Source of the DNA: Prorocentrum cordatum
Taxonomy: Eukaryota; Sar; Dinophyceae; Prorocentrales; Prorocentraceae
Direction: 5' to 3'
DNA: 64,000 nt
Assembly: GCA_963575745.1 (NCBI GenBank)
Contig: CAUYUJ010013847.1
Coordinates: forward strand, 1-64,000
Shown: positions 1 through 10,024 of the stretch, one piece after another
Layout of the letters: every line of letters starts with the position of its first letter
Position numbering within the stretch: the first letter of the stretch is position 1
Position numbers and translations under genes: made by a program
The notes under the pieces: generated by a model
What the model saw: only the letters and a program-made list of their open reading frames with translations
Database searches by the model: none
Told to the model about the DNA's origin: nothing

Positions 1-904
1 GTCGCTGGCCAAGACAGCAAGGAACTATATCGACTGATACCGAGTGGATACTACATGCTCACAGACAAAGTTCGAGTACGACAAGGGTTTGGAGCCAATA
101 CGGATTGACGAGTTTTACTACTGATATTTCTTTTATTTCACAGAAGGGTGTTGGACATTCCCTTCAGGAGGTACCACGGTCAGTTATATTTGGATATCTG
201 CACAATATTTTACACTACGACGGAGAATGTGCATATGGTTTTTTGTACTATAATTCAATATTTATGCGATGTGAAGACTACTCAGGCTTCACGCATGCGA
301 ATGCACGCGTATGTGATTATAAGCACGCCTGTCAAATTCAGGATATCGACTCTTAGGACCAGTTTTTTGTTATTGATTAAGTTTAATGCTCTCGAAACCA
401 AGAGGGTATGACGAGAGTTAGAATTCTGATGTATGATAGGTTTCGAGCGGGTCCCTGTAAAGAGCCTCTTGGGAGCCCCTGGACTAACGTCCCAAAGCTA
501 GGCTTCCAGGCTAAGCTCTTGCTTGACTGCCTGCTGCTTTGCTACGTACTGTAGCCGTTTGGCTTAGTGAAGAAAGATCTCATCCGATATTTTTCACAGA
601 TTCACTCTTAATTATCAAGATAATTGATTCTCGCCAATTCTTATTGGATACGATTCTCATCGATATCCCGAGCCCCCCTCCCCTCATCCGCCTCCGCCGG
701 TGGCACCTCCGTCGGGGCGCGCTCCGCCCCGCCATCGGCCGCGAGCCGATGTGCGTCGCGATCGTTGGAAATATCCCCTCTGCATGCTCACGCCTCCTCT
801 CGCTCACGCGCGGCTCTCAGAGTGGACGTGCATGAGTGTACAGTGATCTACGACGACTAGCTAGATGCGGTTGAAATGGCGCTCCATTGCCACGTACAGT
901 AGGC
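1..904. other. Unassigned leading stretch
   Basis: No convincing exon is seen. Short open frames here are unsupported by composition or motif. The stretch is less GC-rich than the rest up to about position 660, then GC-rich. It contains one possible degenerate spliced-leader relic, listed separately. Confidence 0.4.
549..567 (+). other. Possible degenerate spliced-leader relic
   Basis: The stretch CTGTAGCCGTTTGGCTTAG resembles the dinoflagellate spliced leader core (CCGTAGCC then TTTTGGCTCAAG), with several substitutions and missing bases. It shares the A-to-G change at the ninth base of CCGTAGCCA with the much better copy at 27728. It could be chance. Confidence 0.15.
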
Positions 905-1190
905 ATGCATGTATGTAGGCATGTATGCATGTATACATGTATGTATGTATGAATGCATGCATGCATGCATGCATGCATGTATGTATGTATGTGTGTATAT
1001 GTATGTATGTATGCATGCATGTATGCATGTATGTATGTATGTATGTACTTATGCATGCATGTATGTATGTATGTGCGGATGTGTTTGTATGTGTGTATGT
1101 ATGTACGCGTGTACGTGTAGTATATGTGTCAATGCATGTAGGTATACATGCATGTGTGCACATGATATACGAAAGTATTACATGTATGTA
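905..1190. repeat. (ATGT/ATGC)n tetranucleotide microsatellite
   Basis: Nearly 290 bases of ATGT, ATGC and CATG units. Both strands stay open as Cys/Met/Tyr/His-rich frames purely because of the repeat; these frames are not genes. Confidence 0.95.
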
Positions 1191-1430
1191 TCCTCTCTCC
1201 GTTCCTGAGCGTTAGGATATTCAACAACTAGTTGAAACCTAATGTTTCAGCAGCTTGGAGCTGCCTGGCTTTAAGCAGGACTCGCGCGGGCCACGCCGTG
1301 CTGCTGAGTACCATTGCGCATGCGATCGAGACATAACGGACCGTTTCGAGCATTCCCATCCCCTGTGCACGCCGCTCGGTGGCGATATGTGTTGCTATAA
1401 CTATATTTGTGTACACATGTTCCTTCTCCC

Positions 1431-1480
1431 TATATATATATATATATATATCTATATATATAGATATATATGTATATATA
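1431..1480. repeat. (TA)n microsatellite
   Basis: Alternating TA with a few C and G interruptions. Confidence 0.95.
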
Positions 1481-2594
1481 GCGACCGAGTGGTCGATCCC
1501 CTCCTTGACGCGGAGATTTACACATAACCCCCGCGTGGAGGATCGATTAAGTAGTTGACTCCTAACGCAGCAATCCCTGCCCTATTGCGGGCGCACAGGA
1601 TAATGGCGCGGACGCCATTATGCACGGCGCGCGGCGCACTCGGAGATGAAATGGCCCGCCCGCGCGTCCCTCCGCTGTCCACACCCGTAACAACTGCTGG
1701 ACGACGGTCAATTGCTAGCTTAATTAACTACATTCGAATCTGGTGTTGCGGTTTGTCCCGATTTCGACTTAGTCGTCAAATCCCGACTTGTTGATGTCTT
1801 GATTTTTTGCACAAAAAATATTGATTTTTAAAACTAATTTGAAACAAAAAAAACAATGCATATCTAGGCGGCTCAATTAAATTGAGACCGCAGGAGGTCT
1901 GGGTAGGGCGCAGGGGAGTGCAGGGGGGCGGCGCTGATGCGATATCATATTAAGCTGTATCAGCGATTGTGCATGCACCGTCAAGGCCCAGGCATCTGTT
2001 CTTGAGGGGCCACGGGCCCCTCTGGAACATGTGCTCGAGTCGCCTCGACCCCTGCGCAGGAGGGCGGCAGGAAATCTGCAGCCGCGGTCGAGGGGGCGAT
2101 TATTTATTGCGAAGCGGCTATCAAGCTGGGGTGGTTCCTGGGGGGATCGAATTACCAGAAGTTCTCGATGGCCCACAGTGCCCAGGAATTAATGTTCGAG
2201 GATGGTCCCGATGGTTTTGATGGTTGTGTCTGGTTAGGTTGATTTTCTTGGATGGTTATTGTGGAGCACGTTCTGTCAGGGAAGATGGGGTACTTGTGCA
2301 GAGTATAATTTCCACGAGGTTCAAGTACAATTGCCTCTCGCGACGCACTGAGTTCCTCTACATGAAGGAGGGTTGCGAGAGCATCTTTCGCGAGCGTTGG
2401 GCGCTGCGCCCCGTCCGGCACGCGCCCCCCGCCGCCCCTCAGTTTTATGGCGAAGACGTTCAAAAACGCATATAGGGTGTTCGGGGCCCCCGAATGGTTG
2501 CAGCAAGCCCCCCCCCGTGCCCCCCCGCGGGGAATTGGAAGGGCGGGGGGGCCCACCTCGCCGACGCCCCCACCCCCCCCCCACCGCTGCACAG
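1481..2594. other. Non-coding or intronic stretch upstream of the 2595 exon
   Basis: Contains an A/T-rich patch near 1800-1880 and C-runs near 2510-2590 that look like the pyrimidine-rich end of an intron. The first exon and true start of the downstream gene probably lie in or before this stretch, but I cannot place them. An ATG at 2448 is in a different frame from the downstream coding frame. Confidence 0.4.
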
Positions 2595-3755
2595 GCTGCG
2601 CCGCCGACAGCCGCGCTCCAGCAGCTCGGGGCCGAGAAGGCGGAGCAGCAGCTGCCCGCGAGTGCAGCAGCGGCGGCAGCAGCCCCAGCAGCTCCAGCAG
2701 CGACCCAGCAGCTCGGGGCCGCGAAGTCGGGGAAGCCGCGCTTGCCCGCGACGGCAGCAGCGGCGGCAGCAGCGGCGGCAGCAGCCCCAGCAGCAGCCGC
2801 AGCAACAGCAGCAGCAGCAGCAGCGACCGCAGCAAAGCAGCCAGCAGCAGCGGCACCAGTCTTGGATACGCCGCCCAAGGCCGCCGCCACTTCAAGCGAG
2901 GCGGTCGCGACGAAGCAGCAGCGCCGCGGGCAGAATGCAGGCTTCCGCAAGACAAAGGGCGAGGCCAAGCCAGCCGACTCCGACGCTGCCAAGCAGGAGA
3001 AGGTCTGGCTCACGGCGGCGAAGAAGACAGCTGAGGCCTACAGGAAGCAGATAGCAGCGGCAGAGAGCATCCTCAAGCTGGTCAACAAGTCGCCAGCTTG
3101 GGCGACGCGGGGCCCAAGCTGGGAGCAGCCCCATGAGGATGAGGATGCGGATGAGGAGATGGATAAGGATGAAGGATGATGAGGATGAGGATGGTGATGA
3201 GGATGAGGATGAGAATGAGGAGATGGAGGATGGGAAGATGGAGGCGCTGGAACCTAATCAGCCCTATCCCCCCCCCCCAAGGAGAGCTTCAAAGACTCCA
3301 GGGAGGTCAAGACGCTGAACGACAGGCTGACGCTGCTGAAAACCACTGTCGACCAGGACATTGGGGACTGGGGGTCTGATCAGACCTACGCCCCTATGTA
3401 AACGGTATACATGTATGCAATATATAAAGTATATTCGTACACGCATTTATACATACGCATACGTGCATTGTTGGCCCTATACGGAACGCATGATTGTGGG
3501 CGGGGGGGGGGGGGTCGCCAGGACGAGTTCCTCGGCATGTGGACGAGCATGGACCCGCCCACTGTCCAGGAGCTCTACGGCGGTGACTACATGGCCATGG
3601 TCGCCCAGGTGCCGAGTAGGCTCGACGGCGTCGTCGGCCAGGTGGCTGATCAAAGTCATTGCGGACGCCCTTCCCCCGCCCCGCGCCACTGCCCCTGGGG
3701 GCCTCGGCGCCCCCGATCTCGAGCAGCCGATCTCAGTTTATTTCTGTTATGTTCC

Positions 3756-3818
<63 letters not shown>

Positions 3819-4021
3819 CCTCCCCCGAGTCCACCATCGTGGGCATGTATGTGTGTAAGTATGTATACATCGATCTGGATATTATATATAGCACAGATAT
3901 GCATATATGGCTTCCCGTCGCCCCCATTTGAGCTGCCGTTCGTTTGGCCCCGCAGGTGGAGAGCGTTCTGGGCTGCATGTTCGCGCTGAAGTTCACCCGC
4001 TCCAAGTTCGTGGATTCCTAG
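2595..4021 (+). CDS. Multi-exon hypothetical protein, 5' end not located
   Basis: Four exon-like blocks join in one phase. Exon 2595-about 3170 follows a C-rich tract and CACAG; it encodes an Ala/Gln/Pro-rich linker and then a charged helical stretch with KVWLTAAKKTAEAYRKQ. Exon 3282-3356 (25 codons, from ESFKDSREVK) follows CCCAAG. Exon 3522-3641 (40 codons, DEFLGMWTSMDPP) follows TCGCCAG and ends before GT. Exon 3956-4021 follows CCCCGCAG and ends FTRSKFVDS and TAG. The 3357-3521 intron appears to start with GA rather than GT, a non-canonical donor known in dinoflagellates. The pattern resembles widespread uncharacterised dinoflagellate proteins; function unknown. The end of the first exon is uncertain because it runs into GAT/GAG repeats at 3130-3240. 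Confidence 0.55.
3759..3823. repeat. (TC)n microsatellite inside an intron
   Basis: Pure TC run within the last intron of the 2595-4021 gene. Confidence 0.95.
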
Positions 4022-4114
4022 ATCTTCGCCGCCACGGCTCATGAGGACGGGGGGCCCGGGTGTTCGGCGATTTGCAGGCCCCCTTCCCGGTTTGAACGCC
4101 CAAACAAACGCACA

Positions 4115-4169
4115 TTGACAGATGTTGACAGATCTTGACAGCCTGTCAACATCTGTCAACATCTGTCAA
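4115..4169. repeat. Near-perfect hairpin of TGTCAA units
   Basis: A 27-base left arm (4115-4141) made of TTGACAGAT units is followed after one base by its inverted copy (4143-4169) with 26 of 27 positions pairing. The arms are themselves tandem repeats of about 10 bases. Confidence 0.85.
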
Positions 4170-4292
4170 CGGCATGCATCTTGACACGTATTTTACCGGG
4201 CCCCAGGGCACCCACATCAATCTTGACCCACAAATTACCGGGCTTTGGGCAATCCTGTCAATGTTGACGCACGAATAACCGGTCAAAACAGG

Positions 4293-4331
4293 TGTCAAGA
4301 TGTGTCAAGATCTGTCAAGATTTGTCAAGAT
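4293..4331 (+). repeat. Four tandem TGTCAAGA decamers
   Basis: TGTCAAGA begins at 4293, 4303, 4313 and 4323 with exact 10-base spacing. Same motif family as the hairpin at 4115-4169. Confidence 0.85.
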
Positions 4332-4340
4332 CGATAAACG

Positions 4341-5634
4341 TCGACACGCGCCCTAAATGATTGGGGGCCAGACTTTCCGCGGCGTCTCAGCTCCCAGGAA
4401 TTCGATCAGCCCCCCCCCCCTCGACCCTGCATCGCCGCGGCTGCCGCCCATCCCCCCTGCGCCCCGCTGCGATCCAAGGATCGACAATCGGGGGGCCAGC
4501 GAGCTGGCAGAGACAGTCGCGAGAGCAGGGGGCACTGCTCAGGCGCGGCATGCGTCGCTGCAGCAGGCGCGAAGGCATGCGTGCAAACCCCGCACCATTG
4601 CGCACGATTGATGAGATTTATCGGATAGAGAGGTGTGAGGTCTGCAGCGGGAAGAGAGGCGCGAGGGCTGATCAGATGAGAAGAAGAGCGATGGGAGGTG
4701 CGATGGCTGAGGTGGGATGAGAGGCGTGAGGGCTGAGGTGGGATAAGAAGAAGAAGAAGAAGAATAATAAGAATAAGAAGAAGAAGAGCGATGAGCGGTG
4801 CGAGGGCTGAGGTGGGATGATCGGACAGCATGTTCGCGCCATCCGCCCGGGCACCACACTAACGTTGGGCAATCTGCGTGACGTGCCAGCTGCATGGGTA
4901 TTTGCATTCAATTTGAATTGGGCCGTGTTCACTATCCACGCTTCTTCTGCCCATGGGATTTGTGAGGTGGGCGGGGCATCATCCTTATCTCGAGTTCGCC
5001 CTCGGCGTGGCAGCTGCTAGTGCAGCTGCGCAGATATACTGATGTGCACATTTGACTTTGAGCGCGTTGCTCTGCGCGTGAAATGGCGCGCGGGCCCATG
5101 CTTGCCGAGGGAACTGCAGCCTTTTTCAGGGGGGCGGGGGGGCTCGAAGAGCAATGCAGATGGCGAGGCGGGTCGAAGAGCCCAAACATATGGAACGAGA
5201 CAAGGGCCCGCGAGAGAGGAAACAACGATAGAAAGACTATAGGGGAGGAGGCGTCTGGCATGCCACAATGTTAAGTAGCATCTAGCGGCAGTCTGCAGCG
5301 CGGCGGGACAGACGCCATCGATCCCCCCCCCCCGCACCTTCCGCTCCTCGCCCCCCTGCCCCAGGAGGGGTTCACGCACCCTGGCCCCCAGTTGCCCTCC
5401 CCGACCCCCCCCCCCCCCGCAGGCGCCGATCTCATCCAAGTGGGGTGGAGCGGGGATGCGATCGAACATATTTAGCATTGTGCGTGCGTTTGTATTTTGC
5501 AGTTCCCCTCCTCCCCCGTCTCAGCCTGTAGCCCAACCCCCCTGTTCAGCGACCCCCATCTTTCTGCGTCGACGTCCATCGCCATCGCCGCTTACGCACT
5601 CGTTTAGGCCTCGAGGTTTTTGCTGTTTTGCAAC
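4341..5634. other. Non-coding stretch with purine repeats and C-runs
   Basis: Holds GAA/GGTGGGATGAGAGG-type repeats at 4680-4820 and poly-C runs near 5320 and 5405. No exon I would defend. The end (5490-5630) is pyrimidine-rich and leads directly into the transposase-like frame. Confidence 0.4.
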
Positions 5635-7751
5635 GTGCCACCGAAGAAGAAGCGACAAGAATCTTCGTGGGATGTCCATGTAAGCGAGGAGGAGGACTCA
5701 GACGAGTCTTGGGAGCCAGTCCCCGACGGTGCATGGGATGTAGCTTCTGGGTCGGCGGCAACCCGCGAGATATGTGATTTGGCTCGGAAAACGCAGTACG
5801 AGGCCGGAGAGGCGCTGGTTGATATCTGGCTCCAGGCATACGCGGAGGGGGGGATGTCAGCCAAAGAATTACGCGAGTATTGTTTTTACGCGGATGCGTC
5901 TGGGGCCTCTGGGCCTTTTCAGAAGTATAGCCTCCAGCCGACTCGCCATACTGGGAACTACCAGAAGAAATTAGATCGCGAGTTCCACTTAGTTCGGCAG
6001 GTCAGCAGCGTCCCCGTGGATATGCCGCAGTGGTCACGACGGCAGCGGATAATTTGCAGCATGCTCATGGTCCCCCCCCACGAAGCGCTGGCAGCAGAAC
6101 ATTCAGCAGACCCCAGTTTGGCCGACAAGTTACACGATCCAGAGGTGCTGGGTCGTGCCGAATGGGCTCAGTCGTTCGAACAGCACCCAGCTGCGCGAGC
6201 TGCGCGTGAAGATAACGCGCCATGCCACCCAGTCGCACTGTATCTAGATGGCGTTGTATACTCCAAGCAGCAGGGCATTGGCAAGCAAGAGGGGTTCCTA
6301 GTTATATTTTGCCATAGCCTGATAACTAAACGGAGGCACCCAGTGGCGTTCATCAGAAATAGTTTGAAGTGTCGTTGTGGGTGCAAGGGGTGGTGCACGG
6401 TGTATGTTGTATTTGAATTTTTACATTGGAGTTTCAAGGCGGGCATGGCGGCCACGAGGCCTGCTGTGAAATGGGACGGGCATCCTTGGCAGGCTGGCGA
6501 GCACTATCATAATAAATTAATTGATGCCCCCAACCTTCCAGTCCGAATCGCATTATGCCAGATAAAGGGGGATTGGGCAGAGTTCTGCCACAGTTTGGGA
6601 TTCCCATCTTGGCAGGCGAAGTTTCACCCATGCATTTTCTGCAAAGCCACAAAGACAGAAATGTACGATTTTGATGATGTAACTATCGATGGCCATGGAT
6701 GGGGCACGCATGACCATCGCAGCTACGATGAGGAATGTACTAGATGTGAGCAAAAAGTAACAATAACCACGGAGATGGAGAGGATGGATATTATACGTGC
6801 AACTTCTTATTCCAAGTCTAAAAAGGGGCTCTCGGGGATCATTGTTCTTGATGCGGGTGCATTCGGCGGGATCATCCAGAAAGGAGACAGGCTGGAACCG
6901 TCGCCAGAGTTCAGGGACATCGCTTGCCTTCGGACCGCCCCACTCCCCATGCATCTTACGTTTTGGCGGCGGCACACAGTTGGCGGCGCGATGGCAGATC
7001 CCGTCCTCCGACGCAACCCCCTTCTTGACAGCAATTTGCTCGGCAACGCCAGGGACATTTTAAGGATTGATACTCTGCGCACCTTGTATCTGGGAGTGAT
7101 GCAGGTGTTCGTGCAAGCGGTATTGTTTCGTGTAGTCCAGGTGAACCCCTGGCGCGTTGATTGCACCACGAAGCCAGAGTTGCTCGATATAGGTTTTAAG
7201 AATTTGGAAGCTCAGCTGTTTGACTGGTTCCCCGCTCATAAGATTGACCAATCCTATCGAGTGAAGACTCTCACGCCGCAGATGTTTGGAGGAAGTGCAG
7301 ACGGGGACATCCATGCCAAAGCAGCCGAAACCCTACCCCTGGTAAAATGGGCGTTGCACTTGGTGCTCCAATACGAAGTTCTTGGAGGGGGCTACCTTAG
7401 AGTTGCTGGGCGGGCACTCGTTCGCCACATGGAGATTATTAAGAAAGAGCCTGAGATCATGACTGAAGGTGGTTTGCGGGAGTTGTTCGAGACATATGAC
7501 ACGCATGTGAAACATTTGGTTTTATGCGGTGTGAGGCTCATTCCGAAACATCATTTGTGGGCTCACCTCACCCTTTCAGCCAGGTCCCACGGGACCCAAG
7601 AACATATTCAACGTTCTTAGACGAGAGCCTGAACGGGTTGGCCGCCGTCGTCGCTCGCTCGTGCCGCCCTGCCCAGTTCGAGGCGAAAATTTTCAGCCGC
7701 CTGGCCCTGATGCCGATTCTTGGCATGAACAAGTATTTTGCCCACGTCTAG
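5635..7751 (+). pseudogene. Dinoflagellate transposase-like family protein, damaged
   Basis: The frame reads PPKKKRQESSWDV from 5638 and runs open to a stop at 7618-7620. No ATG precedes it: the codon before PPKKK is GTG at 5635, probably a mutated start. Visible features are an acidic N-terminus, a Cys cluster (CRCGCKGWC, about 6368-6400), a KGDWAEF block, a CxxC (HPCIFC, about 6628) and another CxxC (ECTRC, about 6735). Around 7591-7593 the frame breaks: the expected continuation (RTYSTFLDESLNG, then ARSCRPAQFEAKIF) lies in the next frame and ends at 7749-7751. One missing G after CCCAC would restore it. The layout recalls abundant dinoflagellate proteins with transposase-like organisation. 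That family link is from memory of the pattern, not a search. Confidence 0.6.
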
Positions 7752-7930
7752 AGGTGTCGGGGGGCGAGCGGCGATGGGATAGGGAGAGGATGGAGCATGC
7801 CTCCCCCCCGGCCCCTTCCCACGCAGTCTCCCCCTCAGCATGTACCCGCGCGCGCCAGTGCCCAGCCAGTTAAAAAGTCCGACCTTAAAGTTGAAAGGCG
7901 CTGATGATGAGAGGGGCGGACGTGGAAAAC

Positions 7931-7968
<38 letters not shown>

Positions 7969-8227
7969 AAAACAAAAAACACACAACAACATATAGAGAT
8001 CGAGGGAGGTAAGAAGGGTTGGAATAATAGAGAAACAGAGGGGATGCATATATATATATATATATATGTATATATAAATACATATATATATGTACATAGG
8101 TCTCCGCACGCACCATAACCCGCTTTTCTCTTGGGAGATGCCGAGAGAAGAAGGGGGGGAAGGCGGGCGCGGCAACCGTAAAAAAAGAAGTGCCACATGA
8201 TGGTTGGTTGCGTGATGGATGGGGAAA
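7752..8227. other. Non-coding with (AG)n and (TA)n tracts
   Basis: Contains GA-rich runs at about 7930-7970 and an AT dinucleotide tract at about 8046-8095. No coding signal seen. Confidence 0.6.
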
Positions 8228-8818
8228 CTGCTGAGTATCGGGAACAACGTTGGAGACGAAGGGCGTTGAGTAGCGGATGGTGCGTTGGACGCGGAAGGAG
8301 TTGAGTAGAAGGTCGCGCTCAAGGTCAGCTTGGATAGGGGGCCTGTTGAGTATCGGGCGGGGTGTTGGAAACGGAGGGCGTTGAGTACTGGATGGTGCGC
8401 TGGAGACGGAAGGGGTTGAGTAAAAGGTTATTTCAAGGTCAGCTTGGGGAGGGGGCCTGTTGAGTGTCGGGCGGTGCGTTGGGGGCGGGGGGCATTGAAT
8501 GCTGGGCGGTGTGGAAACGGAGGGAGTTGAGTAAAAGATTATTGTCAAGTGCAGCTTGGGGAGGGGGCCTGATGAGTATCGGGTGCTTTGTTGGAGACGA
8601 AGGGCGTTAAATACTTGATGGCATGTTGGGGACAGAGAGTTGAGTAACAAAATTATTGTCAAGTTCAGCTTGGGGAGGGAGCCGGTTGAGTATCGGGTGC
8701 TGTGCTGGAGACGGAAGGTGTTGAGTGCTGGATGGCGCGTCGGAGACGGAGGGAGTTGAGTAAAAGGTTATTTCCAAGTTCAGCTTGGGGAGGGGGCCTG
8801 ACTATCGGGGGCCTGTTG
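8228..8818. repeat. Minisatellite, ~113-bp unit, five copies
   Basis: Each unit starts CTG(T/C)TGAGTATCGGG and ends TCAGCTTGGGGAGGGGGC. Within a unit, GTTGAGTA...GGAGACGGAAGG occurs twice, so the unit looks like a diverged dimer of ~50-60 bases. Five units and a truncated sixth are recognisable. Open frames on the minus strand are repeat artefacts. Confidence 0.85.
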
Positions 8819-8980
8819 AACATCGCTTCGAACTTGAGCCCACAAAGTCTTCCAAAAATGAGCTTCAAAATCAAGTCCGAAAACCAAGCGAATCAGATAC
8901 ACATTCTTATGCAATATGGGGAAGGGGGGGTTCTTGGTGCGCGCGGAGGGCTGTACATGCACATAGAGGGAAGGAGAAAA

Positions 8981-9011
<31 letters not shown>

Positions 9012-9576
9012 GAGAGAGAGAGATAGCGATTGAGAGGGGAGGGTGCACGCGAAAGGATGGAGGGATCTGACAGCAGAGAGGCATGGTGATCTAGATGTAT
9101 GTGCACATATGTCTGCATGGGAGAGAGAGAAAGCAACACATACATTTATAGGTGCCTGTACATCGGGGAAGCGATATGCATATATACAGAGAGCTCTAGA
9201 GAGTGAGAGAGACCGTATATATATAAACCAATAACAACATGAGAGAGAGAGATAGAGATCCTACCAAACATAATGGAGAGGGGCCGCGGGCAAGGGGGCG
9301 CGACGAGAGGCTGGTCGGCTGGCGCGGAGCAGGGTAGGTCACGAGAGGCTCGCGAGATCCTCGATCCTCGGTGGAGACAGCCCCGCGCGTCGACTTGCGA
9401 CCCGTTTTTTTGGGCCCAGGGCATCTCGCAAACGCGCCCTCCTGCGCGTCGCGCTGACCAGTTGCTTCGAGGCGGGCGACGTCCGAGCCCCCCCCCGCCG
9501 CCCCGCGAAAGAGCGAGAGATGCGCGGAGCGCATCAATTCTGCAGCTCGTCGGAGTGTAGAGTTAATGCTGGGGGG
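8819..9576. other. Non-coding stretch upstream of the giant LINE
   Basis: Contains (GA)n at about 8980-9023 and scattered GA-rich patches to 9260. No exon supported. Confidence 0.5.
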
Positions 9577-9650
9577 GTCTTTCCCCCTCTCTCTTTCTCT
9601 TCTCTCTGTCCCTCTCTGTCTTCCTCTCTCTGTGTTTGTTTCTCTCGCTC

Positions 9651-9695
<45 letters not shown>

Positions 9696-9698
9696 CTT

Positions 9699-9743
<45 letters not shown>

Positions 9744-9789
9744 CTCGCGCTCCCTCTCATCTCTGCAAGCGGGGGAAAAGAAAGCTCGT

Positions 9790-9870
<81 letters not shown>
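9577..9870. repeat. (TC)n tract at the 5' edge of the giant LINE
   Basis: About 290 bases dominated by TC, interrupted at about 9741-9795 by a short unique segment. The tract ends at 9870, where TAGTCTCGGCTCGAG begins the element. SLSLSL frames here are repeat artefacts. Confidence 0.9.
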
Positions 9871-9872
<2 letters not shown>

Positions 9873-10024
9873 GTCTCGGCTCGAGAGTGCCCAGCACTCA
9901 GACCGCAGCCGCGACGCGAAGCGCCCCGCCTCGGAGCCAGACTCCCAGGCCTCGCGAGACCGGAGGGGTCCCAGCAGGACCCTACTGATTCGCGTCACCT
10001 CTCCTCACCAGAGCGCCCGCAGCA

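Noticed and set aside
909-1215. Cys/Met/Tyr-rich ORFs on both strands
   Set aside because: They are translations of the ATGT/ATGC microsatellite.
9577-9870. Long SLSLSL frames that extend into the LINE ORF1 frame
   Set aside because: Translations of (TC)n; the ATG at 10025 is the credible start.
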